Of a DNA stretch of 64,000 bases, positions 47,461 to 61,661 are shown in pieces. The stretch comes from Acholoe squamosa (taxonomy: Eukaryota; Annelida; Polychaeta; Phyllodocida; Polynoidae), in NCBI GenBank assembly GCA_949317995.1, contig OX439043.1:2596501-2660500 (forward strand). Reading direction: 5' to 3'. Each line of letters opens with the position of its first letter. Positions within the stretch are counted from its first letter, which is position 1. Position numbers and translations under genes: made by a program. The notes beneath the pieces are model-generated. The model had not been told where the DNA came from and made no database searches. It was given only the letters and a program-made list of their open reading frames with translations.

Positions 47461-47844
47461 CACGTCGGCCGCAGAGTGGCAACTCCTATCCGTGGTCCTT
47501 GCCACATTTTTCTTGTTTAATATATACACTGGTCTGCCATGAGAAATATGATGTACCCTTATGTCTATGATGTCTTCAATTTTCATGACGGTAAGACACA
47601 AATCCGATGTGATATCGGTTTTGTCAATATCCTTCATTCACTTCTCATCTCGTCTTCTTTTATTATCAATTTGCATAGATTCCAAAGAAAAACCTCATTG
47701 CTGTTTAAAGTTATTCTCTCATCTTGTCAACCATGAAACAAAAATGGCGGGTGGTCCCGTTCTTTGAGGTGACCAGCAATATGACATGAAAATGGCTTTG
47801 ATGCATCAATGCATCGACTCAGCCCTTGACCAGCTGTTGACGGT

Positions 47845-48047
47845 TTAACCCTTAAAAGGCCGATAATGCATTAATGCATCATGTCCATTGGTTGTCACGA
47901 TGCATGAATGCAGCCCTGACAAGCAAGTCATGCATCATGCCGGACCTACACGGTGGATACAGTCTCGGAGGGCTGGCAATAGGCACCAATTGAGTGCCCA
48001 TTGGTCGTCATGATGCACTTTGGCATCAGTGGCCCTTACAGATTTAA
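47845..48047. mobile_element. TTAA foldback element, near-complete copy
   Basis: TTAA at both edges, left end TTAACCCTTAAAAGGCCG, CATTGGTTGTCACGATGCAT, a CCGGACCTACACGGTGGATA centre, and right end GGCATCAGTGGCCCTTACAG. Confidence 0.82.
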
Positions 48048-48173
48048 GGACCATCTGCTGCCCCTGTCTGTTACAGGTAGGTGCTGGCAGAGTGGACATG
48101 GAGAGGTGCCAGGTCTGGTGGGTACCCTTCTTGTTGTACTGCTCACTGACCCATACATCCTCCACACACTGTT

Positions 48174-48501
48174 AGGGAGTGATCATTTTTTAACAACGGG
48201 GGGGGGGGGGGCTGGTGTCTTGTGCGCGGACGCGCAGAAAATATTTCGACCCCCCTCTCGAGGGGGTAAATTATTTTTGACCCCCCCTGTAAGGGACGAA
48301 AATCATGTGCGAACGTGCCCTTTTAACCTATAGTAACATGCTGGGTTTTCCACTGAGAACAGGTGAAATTATTTTGACCCCCCATCAGAGGGGTTGAAAA
48401 GGTTCTGACCCCCCCCCCCCCCCGATCAAGAGGTTGAAAAATTCTGCGCCCCCCCCCTCAAAACCACCATCCCCCCTGTTGTTAAATAATGATCACTCCC
48501 T
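48174..48501. mobile_element. MITE family with AGGGAGTGATCATTTTTTAA ends, copy 2
   Basis: Ends AGGGAGTGATCATTTTTTAA and GTTAAATAATGATCACTCCC pair as inverted repeats. The interior is longer than in copy 1 and has alternating G and C runs. Confidence 0.85.
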
Positions 48502-48596
48502 CAGGTCTTGTAGACTCACTGTATAATGAACCCTACATAGCAACATATGATGGCACTAGTAACCACCAGAATGACCCTGAACTTGTTCCTCTTCAA

Positions 48597-48597
<1 letters not shown>

Positions 48598-48658
<61 letters not shown>
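48598..48658. repeat. (TA)n microsatellite, about 30 units
   Basis: Uninterrupted alternating AT tract. Confidence 0.98.
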
Positions 48659-48661
<3 letters not shown>

Positions 48662-48810
48662 TTAGACTAGAAAGTGCAATCTATGGTTGAAAGACTGAGT
48701 AGCATTCCCAGTTTCTGTCTATACATTGAGTGTGGCATAGTGGGAGTTGAATATAGTGAACTCCTATACTATGCTTTGCTGCTTCCTGTTTGCATAATGT
48801 CAGAGAGTTG

Positions 48811-48901
48811 GTGTGATGCACCAATAGGCATGATGCACCAATGGGCATGATGCACCAATGGGCATGATGCACTCCTACATCAGCCGCCCTTACAAGGTTA
48901 A
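48811..48901. mobile_element. Foldback-element right end with a small tandem triplication
   Basis: The 17-bp unit GATGCACCAATGGGCAT is present three times in tandem. It is followed by the normal right end CACTCCTACATCAGCCGCCC and TTAA. Confidence 0.75.
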
Positions 48902-50310
48902 TGGGCACAATTCCCCTACATGGAGGTATGCTACATGTGCTTATCTCACGATTCAGGCCCATCAGCATGCTTTTTTGGTCATAACCCCGTTCCGTTATCG
49001 GGGTTTAATCAAACTCTGACACCTTTTCTTTATCTTCAAGAAGGTGCTGGTTTCAACCTGGACATGTTAATAAATTGGAGAAGTATATACAAAGTCAACC
49101 TCGCCATACATTTCCAGTTAAAACCGTTCAGGGTTCTATGGGGAATCGATCCCCGGCCGCTGTGGCAAGAGAGAATCCAATGGTGCCATGTTGAGTTATC
49201 AACAGGGAAACATCCTTCGATATCCTATATGAACATGCCATGCCAAATGACTCCATAACGTATAAAATAAATAAGAATCCATAGTGATACGTCTCGGCAC
49301 CCGCCATTACGGCTTGCTGACCTTTCACCTTTAACTAGGTCAGGCACTGACATCCAGTCTGTTTTTACAGTGTCAACATGGCCTGGCTTGGCATTTAGTT
49401 TTGATTTATAAAGAATTTGTTGGTATTTGGCCTCTATATAGACCAGAATGGCATTGAAACATGGCGAGAATAATCCTCGGCACCATGTAGTAAAGAACAG
49501 ATAAGTTAAAAGGTTAATATCATAACATTTCAACGTAAGAAATTGATTATCCACATGGCGGGGGCCTGCGGCCCGGGATTATGGACAACAAAGCACAGGA
49601 TGACTTCCGCTGACAACCTGGCAAGGATTATTTTTTTATCGCTCAGCCTAACAAAATGTCTTCTCCTGGATATTTACCCTCCCACTGCACGGTCGGGCGA
49701 ACATTTCCAGCAAATCTCACCTCATCCGAGGTTAAACATACATTAATAGCTTATTAGCTCTATACTACGTGACAGGTATATCTGCAGGATTCACCTGTGT
49801 ATGAAGGAACAGACAGGTGCAGACAGGTGTCTGTATAGGAGGGTAGATATAGGTATACAGGAGGTGAACTAACACAGGTATATTACATCTATAAACACAT
49901 GGCGAGGTACCCAGATTTTCCATCCCTGGGAAGCAATTCATTAACTGCTCGATATTGAACGCATCTGCCATATGATAACAGACCATTACTATACCTGCCT
50001 TTAAATTGTACTAAATTCTCCCATCCTCCACCTTTCCCTGTACAGGCATCACTGTTGACACCCCCTCCTGTAAACAGAGCCTGAGATGAGTCCTATATAG
50101 TGTGGTGTTACATGTTTACCTCCACCTTCAATGTTTACTGCTGGGTCTAGACCCGGTCACTGGGTTAGAAAACAGGACGGTATCACCTATATACAGGATG
50201 TCTATTCCAGAAGGTAGTACTACTAGTGCAGGCCTATACCAAATGAGGCCAACACAGAGCTTTTTATGCAATATTTCTCTTTTCTGTAATGATATGTAAC
50301 ATGACTCATT
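48902..50310. other. Unassigned DNA
   Basis: No gene was recognised. A 112-codon plus-strand frame (48920-49258) has no recognisable domain. Confidence 0.45.
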
Positions 50311-50480
50311 CCCTACTAATGCATTGAGGCATCGTGCAGAATGTAACGGCGTAAGGAATTAAGGAAAGGCACCAATGTATCATGCCGCTTGGTCATCATG
50401 ATACACGAATGCAGAACTGGCGAGTAACTCACCACATCTATATCAATGTAGCATGGTAACACTACAGGATAGAACAAGCA
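50311..50480. mobile_element. Degraded foldback-family fragment
   Basis: Words such as CACCAATGTATCATGCCGCT, TTGGTCATCATGATACACGA and CTGGCGAGTAACTCACCA remain in family order. No TTAA ends remain. Confidence 0.55.
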
Positions 50481-50795
50481 ATGGGGGTTCACTCTAAGAA
50501 AAGGCTAAAAACTAAACAAAAATGATAAATGCAGTGAAGCAGAATTAACCTACAGATGGCAGTACAGTAAACCACTGTGTTACAAAGAATCTCTATGAAA
50601 ATGATGAAGGTGTAATCTTTAACCCAAAGTTTCTGGTGAAGCGCAATTAATTTGACGGCAGTGATTTAACAGTGTTCTACAGAGGAAAATAAACCTTTTA
50701 AAAGTTGTTGTTCGTGTATGAATGTGACCTGGAAGATGGACTGACACTTATATTACCTATTAACCTACATACAATAAACCTCCAACACTATATTA

Positions 50796-50814
50796 ACACA
50801 CACACACACGCACG

Positions 50815-50864
<50 letters not shown>

Positions 50865-50919
50865 CACCTATAGGCCAGGGAACTAACAGGCTGTGGCATT
50901 CTGGTAGAGTGGCAGGAGA

Positions 50920-50981
<62 letters not shown>
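50796..50981. repeat. (AC)n and (TA)n microsatellites
   Basis: An AC tract with CG interruptions at about 50796-50867 and a pure TA tract at about 50921-50981, separated by about 53 bp. Confidence 0.97.
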
Positions 50982-50986
<5 letters not shown>

Positions 50987-50989
50987 TAT

Positions 50990-51567
50990 TTTATCAATAA
51001 ATGCGTTATGCTTGATACGGGGAAGTACGGGTTTTTACATAGCCTGTACCAAGCCCAAATTGGGTTTGTAAACGGCTGCCATTTTAGGTAGGTTTTTACC
51101 CCTTCTCACTTGTTCCAGCCTTGGTGATGGAAGATACACCAACAACCTGCTGATTGCTTGTTCCAAATATGAGACAGCCACACACCAAGCACCAGCTCCT
51201 GTGTCCAATCAGATAATTCCTGACAAATTTATGCAAATTTCGATTGACCAATGCCTGCCATCTGCTGACCAGCCTTGTACAGGCTGATTAAGCCGGGGAT
51301 ACATTGATTCCCGTATCAAGCTACTTCCTGTCTAAAGTGTCCGTATCAGGCAAAAACGTTTCCTGTATCAAGCCACTTCCTGTTGTCAGTCGTATAACTC
51401 TTTCCAACTGATACTGAAAAGTTTCAACCAGATATTAAGTCATGTGTTGACACTTTGCCGTTCTAATATACGTATTAGCTTCTATCTATAAGGTGAGGCT
51501 GAAAATTATGGCCTAATCATCTTGGGGCACTCATCCTGAGACTTGTTTTTCCTGGCAATTGGATTTA
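50990..51567. other. Unassigned DNA with repeated GCTTGATACGGG-type words
   Basis: CTTGATACGGGGAAGTACGG near 51011 is echoed in the inverse orientation by CCCGTATCAAGCTACTTCCT (51312) and CCTGTATCAAGCCACTTCCT (51362). This may be a degraded inverted-repeat element. Confidence 0.4.
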
Positions 51568-51812
51568 GTTTAGTGATCCTTTTTTAACAACGGGGGAGAG
51601 GGTGGTGGGTTTAAGAGGGGGAGGGCAGTCTTTTTTTTTTAGCCCTTGACCATGTCTTGACCCACAGGGGAGGGGGCAACATCTTTTCAGTCCCACTGAC
51701 AGGGGGATGGGGCAATTTGGTCCCCTAGGAGGAGCAGAAAATTGTTGACCATTTAGTAGGGCATCTGCACACAAACCCACCCCTATGTCGTTAAAAAGTG
51801 ATCACTCCCCCT
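51568..51812. mobile_element. MITE family with AGGGAGTGATCATTTTTTAA ends, copy 3
   Basis: AGTGATCCTTTTTTAACAAC-GGGGG on the left and CGTTAAAAAGTGATCACTCC on the right, with a G-rich interior. It is more diverged than copies 1 and 2. Confidence 0.78.
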
Positions 51813-52323
51813 TATATTTATTACATGTACATACATGCACAACTGTAGTCAATTCAATTCAAAATTCTTTATTTAGGCTGCATTAGGGGAACACAGTTAT
51901 CACAATACAGCAAATCTCTTTAACATGATTAATTTCGATACAAAAGCAAATTGAGTAGTACAACAAATTCAATTCCTAGAAATTTGAAGCTGTAGGTAAC
52001 ACAGGCAGTAGGACCTTCTAGTTAGGTCATAGGCTGCCTCTATGTGTACATGTACATTCTTACAGGAATTATAAACACCCAATTTACACTGTATGAGCTG
52101 TGTGCACATGCCCAGAAGGCTCATTTCACTTCCGGTAAGTGCACATATATACAACCATATCAAATATGTGTACAGAAGCACTGAACAAGGTACACACCAT
52201 GAGTAGAGTATAATGCAGAGCCTGCACACAAGGGGTTGGGGGAGGTGATAAAGGATTCACACTGCTTTTTACTTCAAGAACCTCTACTGCATTGGTGTAC
52301 CATGCCCACGTAGCAATCAGATA

Positions 52324-52505
52324 CAGTGAGTGAGTAATAGAGGTTTAACGTCATTTCGACAGCTATAAGCTCATACTCATGGCGAGAACTACATTACACA
52401 ATTTCACATTGAAATGTGTCAGTGCCCGCGCATATGTGCACCACACACATCCTGAGGGGATAGGAAAGAGGAGAAATAGACCTTTTAAGTGGGCTAGGGA
52501 ATCCC
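52324..52505 (+). mobile_element. SINE-like 180-bp repeat, copy 2
   Basis: Starts AGTGAGTGAGTAATAGAGGT, with GCATATGTGCACCACACACA, and ends AAGTGGGCTAGGGAATCCC. It is flanked by the direct repeat GCAATCAGAT at 52313-52322 and 52506-52515. The host sequence is a foldback-family fragment (ACTGCATTGGTGTACCATGC on the left, CAGCCCTGGCAGGATACATC on the right). Confidence 0.82.
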
Positions 52506-52549
52506 GCAATCAGATCCATCCAGCCCTGGCAGGATACATCATACTGACC

Positions 52550-53216
52550 CAGGGGTAGACACTAATGCTGGCCCGGGAGCCGTTTTGGCTGTGGGCCCAT
52601 AATTTTCTCAAGAATTACCTTCACTGAAAACATGGAAGATCCGAAACTAGTCAGCGGTGACCACTTTAAGTCCTCAAGTTGACGATACCTAAAACTACAA
52701 CTTTAGGTAGTCAAATTGACGACTTAAGGTTGTCAGGATGACGACATGAGTCATCAGGATGACAATATTGACAGTACAGGCTCGTCATATTGACGACTCA
52801 GATTGTCAGGAGGACAACCTAAAGTGGTCATTTTGACTACCTAAAGTTGTAGTTTTAGGTATCGTCAACTTGAGGACCTAAAGTGGTCACCGCTGACTAG
52901 TTTTGGATCTTCCATGTTTTCAGTTCCTGTGGCCCGGGATGGCCCACAGAAGTTTACAGGGAGACATCTACTAAAGTTGATTTATATGAGTATCGGCATG
53001 TTATACTTCAGTGCATAGAGAAAATCAACAGGAATATAGCCGTCTTTGCTAAGTTATGGTGTGAGTTAATGAGAAATACCTTTATTTTTCTTTTTAAAAA
53101 GTAAACAGGATATTCTGCCATTATATCTGGCCCCCCAGTATTAGCTCCGGGCCCATAGATTTCTAAAGCTACAGACCTGGGTGGCCAGTGGCTGGAAAAG
53201 TTAGTGTCTACCCCTG
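52550..53216. mobile_element. hAT-like element with CAGGGGTAGACACTAA ends
   Basis: A perfect 16-bp terminal inverted repeat begins CAGGG, as is common for hAT elements, and the element is flanked by the direct repeat CTGACC (52544-52549 and 53217-53222). hAT target duplications are usually 8 bp, so the superfamily call is tentative. It is 667 bp, noncoding, and inserted in the GCATCATG-CTGACC-AATG part of a foldback fragment. Confidence 0.72.
52623..52923. other. 301-bp foldback with 111-bp arms in the core of the hAT-like element
   Basis: Arms 52623-52734 and 52813-52923 begin and end CTGAAAACATGGAAGATC / GATCTTCCATGTTTTCAG. They are complementary with a few mismatches, sharing TAGTCAGCGGTGACCACTTT and ACCTAAAACTACAACTTTAG. 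The 78-bp loop repeats GTCA-type words (AGGATGACGAC, ATATTGACGACTC). Confidence 0.85.
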
Positions 53217-53222
53217 CTGACC

Positions 53223-55345
<2,123 letters not shown>

Positions 55346-55881
55346 TTGAGTGTGAGTTCATGTGTTTGTTTGAGTGTCCTTGAGAGGAAGGGGTTTTGAT
55401 GTAACAGCAAATATTGGAGATAGGTGAACAGCTACTTGTCACCCTAGACACCTAACACGTTCACTACATAACGCCTATGAACATGGCCTGTATATTGAAT
55501 ATTGCCTTCATAGCCTAGGTCACTCTGACTCTCTTTCTTTGTGTCTCTGTCTCCCTCTCTGGGGTAATTGGTAATTTTGCTTGTGTTTACGTTTCTGGTC
55601 GTATTTCTGTTTATTAGATCTTCTCTAGTCTGTCTGTATGTCTCTGTCTCCCTCTGTCGCTATCTCCTTCTATTCTGGCAGTCCCTGCCTGTCTCTCTCT
55701 ATCTCTCTGTCTCTTTCTCTGTCTCTGTCTGTCTGTCTCTCTCTGGATCGTTTTCTCTTTTCTAACTACCGCCCCGTACACACACCTTGGGTCCCTTGTA
55801 CAGGGTACTACAGCTTAATGTCACATAATTTCACTTACACTGTTATGTGTATAGGAACATGTGCCAGCCTATATAGCTCTC

Positions 55882-57543
55882 ACTTTACTCTATATGTAAT
55901 ATTACTGCAACTTAACCCTTTACTCTATATGTGATATTACTTAACCCTTCACTCTATATGTAATATTACTTAACCCTTTACTCTATATGTAATATTACTT
56001 AACCCTTTACTCTATATGTAATATTACTACTACTTAACCTTTTATTCTATATGTAATATTACTTAACCCTTTACTCTATATGTAATATTACTTAACCCTT
56101 TACTCTATATGTAATATTACTACTACTTAACCTTTTACTCTATATGTAATATTACTTAACCCTTTACTCTATATGTAATATTACTTAACCCTTTACTCTA
56201 TATGTAATATTACTGCTATTTAACCCTTTACTCTATATGTAATATTACTTAACCCTTTACTCTATATGTAATATTACTTAACCCTTTACTCTATATGTAA
56301 TATTACTACTACTTAACCTTTTACTCTATATGTAATATTACTTAACCCTTTACTCTATATGTAATATTACTTAACCCTTTACTCTATATGTAATATTACT
56401 GCCACTTAACCCTTCACTCTATATGTAATATTACTTAACCCTTTACTCTATATGTAATATTACTTAACCCTTTACTCTATATGTAATATTACTTAACCCT
56501 TTACCCTATATGTAATATTACTTAACCCTTTACTCTATATGTAATATTACTGCTACTTAACCCTTTACTCTATATATAATATTACTTAACCCTTTACTCT
56601 GTATGTAATATTACTTAACCCTTTACTCTTTATGTAATATAACTTAACCCTTTACTCTCTATGTAATATTACTTAACCCTTTACTCTATATGTAATATTA
56701 CTTAACCCTTTACTCTATATGTAATATTACTGCTACTTAACCCTTTACTCTATATGTAATATTACTGCTACTTAACCCTTCACTCTATATGTAATATTAC
56801 TTAACCCTTTACTCTATATGTAATATTACTTAACCCTTTACTCTATATGTAATATTACTACTACTTAACCTTTTACTCTATATGTAATATTACTTAACCC
56901 TTTACTCTATATGTAATATTACTTAACCCTTTACTCTATATGTAATATTACTTAACCCTTTACTCTATATGTAATATTACTGCTACTTAACCCTTTACTC
57001 TATATGTAATATTACTTAACCCTTTACTCTATATGTAATATTACTTAAGCCTTTACTCTATATGTAATATTACTACTACTTAACCTTTTACTCTATATGT
57101 AATATTACTTAACCCTTTACTCTATATGTAATATTACTTAACCCTTTACTCTATATGTAATATTACTGCCACTTAACCCTTTACTCTATATGTAATATTA
57201 CTGCTACTTAACCCTTTACTCTATATGTAATATTACTTAACCCTTTACTCTATATGTAATATTACTTAACCCTTTACTCTATATGTAATATTACTTAACC
57301 CTTTACTCTATATGTAATATTACTTAACCCTTTACTCTATATGTAATATTACTTAACCCTTTACTCTATATGTATTATTACTTAACCCTTTACTCTATAT
57401 GTAATATTACTTAACCCTTTACTCTATATGTAATATTACTTAACCCTTTACTCTATATGTAATATTACTGCTACTTAACCCTTTACTCTATATGTAATAT
57501 TACTGCTACTGAACCCTTTACTCTATATGTAATATTATTTAAC
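55882..57543. repeat. 29-bp satellite array (array J), about 55 units
   Basis: Unit TTAACCCTTTACTCTATATG then TAATATTAC, with 35-bp variants carrying an extra TGCTAC or TACTAC. It ends exactly where a foldback-element copy begins (TTAACCCTTTAACACTCAAT), so unit and element share the first ten bases. Confidence 0.97.
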
Positions 57544-57890
57544 CCTTTAACACTCAATGATGCACCTAGAGAGTAACTCACCAGCACTGCATTGGTGCAT
57601 CATGCTGATGTCCTAAGAGTGTATCAACTGTATCATAATTCATGAGTAAGTGAGTAAGAGATTTTTCATGTCAATTAAAAATGGCTACGTTCATATTCTC
57701 GGCAAAAAAACTAATTGCACAATTTCACAGATGAATGTGTTGGAGCTCCCGCATATGTGCACCACACACATAGAGAGGACAGGAAAGAGGAGATAGTTAT
57801 AGTGGGCTATGAAAGCCTATGGTGCATGAATTCAGTGTTGGTGAGTACCTCACCATGGCTTCAGTCATGTATCATGTTAAAAAAAAAAAA
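57539..57890. mobile_element. TTAA foldback element split by the SINE-like repeat
   Basis: The left half TTAACCCTTTAACACTCAAT, with GAGAGTAACTCACCAGCACT and GCATTGGTGCATCATGCTGA, leads to GTGTATCAACTGTATCATAA. The SINE-like copy follows. The element then resumes with GGTGCATGAATTCAGTGTTG and GTGAGTACCTCACCATGGCT. Confidence 0.78.
57643..57817 (+). mobile_element. SINE-like 180-bp repeat, copy 3
   Basis: Starts TGAGTAAGTGAGTAAGAGAT, contains GCATATGTGCACCACACACA and AGGAAAGAGGAGATAG, and ends AGTGGGCTATGAAAGCC. It is more diverged than the other two, with no clear target duplication. Confidence 0.75.
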
Positions 57891-59093
57891 GATATAGAAA
57901 CTATTAAAGCATTATATGTCCCATCAATGGCTATCCCCCCCCCCCTCCCACCACCACCATTTCCCTATATCAATGCAGCTACTGGAGTGCCCTTTCCATT
58001 GACTTAACTTGTGCACATATATACACTACCTGTTTGGCCGTGGTGTGTTTTCTCTCATAACCTGTTTTATGTAATACGTTGCTGGAGGAGTGGGGTACGT
58101 GTAGCAGAGGGAGTTAGTCTAGTCAGGGATTAGAACCGGTAAAACATAATTACTGCTGTAGTCATGTTGCTGTAGTGGAGTTATGAGTCTATGTAGGGTT
58201 GTAGTGGGGGCTTGGAGGCTTGGGGGAGGGGGGGGGAGGGGGGGGTCGTAAACTTTTACATATTGAATAGCGCATTTTTCTCTTGGTTTTGCATTGGGGA
58301 GGATTTTCTCCAAGGCCACTGATTCAACCAAAATGTGAGGCTACATGCCCTGGCTACCTGTACGTCTTCATGTTTCTAAATCTGCCATTGCTTTTAGCAA
58401 ATAAATCTTAAAATTTATGGGGTTTTTTTTTTTTTTGCTGAAATCATGGCCCATTTTTTGTTGGTTTAATTCGGCTCGATTGAGTTTCACTGTTGAACTG
58501 AATTGATTCACTCCACAACTATATATGGCTAGTTGTACGCAGCACGTCCGCTTCTTTAGTATCCTATCAACGACACAGGAATAAATATGGCCTAAGTAAA
58601 ATTAATGTCGATGACCATGCAATATTTATGCATAGTATTTCCCGAGGTGGTATTGATCGTATACCTCGATGCCTTTGTTATTAAATTTTGTTTTCAATTT
58701 GCATGGGGTATACCCATAGAATTCAACAATTGATTTGAATAAATAGTAATGGACAAAAATAGTACTGATGTTGATTTATCAAAGAAAGAATGCTGGATAA
58801 GTACCAATGTCATAACCGGAGTGGTTGTATTTCTCACCCACAGAGACAACACACACCTGTAAGGCTGAGATCAAAGGTGTCAGTTTGTATAATTTTTATC
58901 TCTTTGTACTAAAAGCTACGCTGTCAGCACCTTCTTAAACAGATTCTATATCAAATTTAAAATAAAAAAAAAATGGAAGAAAAAATGCATGATTCAAATT
59001 GAAAAAGTAACCCGTCTGTGCATGCCATTATATGTCAGACGGAGAGAAAAGTGAAGGCGATTTATTCCAATTCTAAATAACCCTCTAACTCAT
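57891..59093. other. Unassigned DNA with a G-rich tract
   Basis: 58219-58248 is a G-run series with four-quartet potential (runs of 5 to 9 G). No gene was recognised. Confidence 0.5.
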
Positions 59094-59376
59094 TTAACAT
59101 TTTAAGGACGCAGATGCAGGAGTGCATCATGCGCATTGGTCGTCATGATGCACCAATGAAGTGCTGGTGAGTCTGCATGCCAGCACTTCATTTGCGCATC
59201 ATAACGACCTCCCAGGAATTCGTGTATCAACCCCATAGGGTCGCTTGAACGTAGCCCTCGTGAGTACCTCGCCAGGCCTTCTTTAATGCATCATGCCACA
59301 ATAGGCATGATGCATTAATGCATCATGCCACAATAGGCATGATGCATTAATGCATCATCAGCCCATAAAGGGTTAA
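59094..59376. mobile_element. TTAA foldback element, full-length copy with a 33-bp tandem duplication
   Basis: TTAA edges. Left words GCAGGAGTGCATCATGCGCA and TTGGTCGTCATGATGCACCA lead to an AGTGCTGGTGAGTCTGCATG turn. The GTATCAACCCCATAGGGTCG centre follows. Near the right end TGCATCATGCCACAATAGGC plus ATGATGCATTAA occurs twice in tandem. Confidence 0.85.
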
Positions 59377-59557
59377 CCCATAAAGGATTGCATGAGTCCT
59401 GCTGGGCCATGTTGCTGTCTCTTCATGATGCACCAATTTGGTGCTGATGAGTTAAACTGGCACTGCATTGATACATCATGCTGACCTGAGTGTACCATAG
59501 GGGCATAAAGGGCCTAGGGCTGGCTTGTTATCATAAATTCACACATATTATCCGTAG

Positions 59558-59560
<3 letters not shown>

Positions 59561-59624
<64 letters not shown>
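59561..59624. repeat. (TA)n(GT)n microsatellite
   Basis: About 23 TA followed by about 9 GT. Confidence 0.97.
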
Positions 59625-60803
59625 AGGGGCCGGCATCATTGTATATATATTAGTGTGGTTCATCCGAGAGACGTGCTTGTGTGGTGCTAGTTCCTTCTAT
59701 GCCAACCAGGTGTCGCTTCGCGATACCCGTTTGGTACAAGAGGGGGCAGCACCATGCCTCGCGTCCTACCCGAGCGGTAGGGGTGATCTGGGGCTTTGCC
59801 CAACCCGAATCTCTCGTGTTGTGTTGGTACCTTTAGAGATAAGCGAGCCAACGAGCCACCCAACATTTAGTATAATACGAACCATTACATATGCACCAGA
59901 GGCGTTATGCGGCTTATAGCGAGCTCCCAATGTCAGGGCACGGCTTATAGATAGGAGAGTATATTTGTCACTATGGGTCAGTGTTACACCACCATGCCTT
60001 TGATAGCTTCTTCCAAAGTCAGGGGTACGGCTTATATGAGAGAATTTACGGTAAATATTATGGGATGGTGTATGGTATACATACAAGGTGGTGGGGGTGC
60101 ACATGGCTGGTCATTATTTATGTAAATGTAAACATGACCGCCTTTTTACTTTGTGAATATATAATGAAGGCATAGAAGAACTTTTCTAACACCCCTCCCC
60201 TCCTCATACCCACCCCTCATACAATGTTCTACACTCTTTGTGGTATTTTAAGGTTATATTAAGTGAGAAGTTATATCAATTAGGATATATGTTGGCCTAC
60301 CTTCCATTTGCAGAGCATTTGCATTTATATGAATTTGTATGTTGGCCCAGAGTCAGTTTGCTGAACTGATTTTGAAAAAGAAAAAAGAAAAATGATGCCA
60401 AAAGTTGACAAACACACTATTGTAACTTGGCTGAGGTTTGCAAAAAAGAAAATTCTTAAACAAAAACATCACTATTTTGGTAGACTTCTTACCCCTAAAA
60501 AAATTACTCCTGATTTTACCCACGAACCACCCCCCTCCACCACCACGGGTGTTGCCAGTAGAGTTAGCATGTCCCCTTGTGCCCCTTCCTCCTGTGCCCC
60601 TATTATTGTACACCCTGACCACTTAGCTATTGACACCTCCATGTAAACCTGGTGACACGTTAGATGTTTGAATACAAGATCAGCATTAATCCCTTTTATA
60701 ACGTCCTGCCTAGAAATAACACCTATTACGTATTGGGGCTACAGGGAACAGGGGAGTGGAATGAAACTTTGAAAGGTTGGGATGTGCTCAAACCCAGATG
60801 TAG
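59625..60803. other. Unassigned DNA; GC-rich small hairpins and a possible MITE relative
   Basis: 59702-59830 contains short GC hairpins such as GTCGC-TTC-GCGAT, CCTACC-CGAGC-GGTAGG and GGGC-TTT-GCCC. 59895-60055 carries CGGCTTATA words and ends TTTACGGTA, like the MITE at 36743-37085. An 84-codon plus-strand frame at 60392-60646 has no recognisable domain. Confidence 0.4.
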
Positions 60804-60829
60804 GGAGAGAGAGAGAGAGAGAGAGAGAC

Positions 60830-60864
<35 letters not shown>

Positions 60865-61060
60865 GGGACAGAGTCAGAGACAGAGAGACAGACAAAGAGA
60901 CAGAGAGAAAGAGAGAGACAGAGAGATAGAGAGAGAGGGAGAGGGAGACAGACAGAGAGAGGGGGAGAAAGAGACAGAGAAAGAGGGGGAGAGGGAGAGG
61001 AAGAGAGACAGAGAGAGAGAGGCAGAGAGAGAAACAGAGACAGAGAGCAGAAATATACAC
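60804..61060. repeat. GA-rich polypurine tract with (CAGA)n
   Basis: GA dinucleotides, about eight CAGA units near 60826-60863, and mixed GAGA/CAGA to about 61060. Purine-rich on the plus strand. Confidence 0.95.
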
Positions 61061-61210
61061 AACGAAAGTGACAGTGAAAAATAGACCTGGAATAAAAACA
61101 GAGAGATAAATGTCAGATGTCATGGACCATCTCTCTACGATTTTCAACTTTTCCACCAGGTTTATTTCTAGCTCACCTTTATACTCCACAGTTCTATATC
61201 TGTATTAATC

Positions 61211-61252
<42 letters not shown>
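61211..61252. repeat. (AG)n microsatellite
   Basis: About 21 uninterrupted AG units. Confidence 0.97.
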
Positions 61253-61255
<3 letters not shown>

Positions 61256-61661
61256 TGCAGACTAGGCTACAGGGGCAATATACAGGCTATGTACATGTAG
61301 TGGAGACAGAAAGACAGAGACACACAGAGACAGACAGACAAACAGATATGGGAATAAATTAGCAAAAGATAGTAGGAACAGTTAGAAATAACCTCTACCT
61401 GCCAAAACATGCCTAGAAGTTCTGGTAAATTATGCATAAAGTACAATAAGGTGTTCTGAAGATTAAGTCCTTCATATCTCTTGCTATTTTGAGGATCTTA
61501 CAGTGACCTGTCTAGCTACACCATAAAGATGCGGCCATTTTAGTGGTTTGCAAATTACCATGTTCTATATAGGCTGGCTTAGATCTGAGGCTGTATTAAC
61601 ACACGTCAGCTGACTCTGTGGTGACCAGGAGCTGACAGACCCTACACGAAAAGTGTGCTCA

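Noticed and set aside
55882-57543. Centromeric satellite
   Set aside because: Only 1.6 kb long and joined to a mobile-element end. Nothing indicates a centromere.
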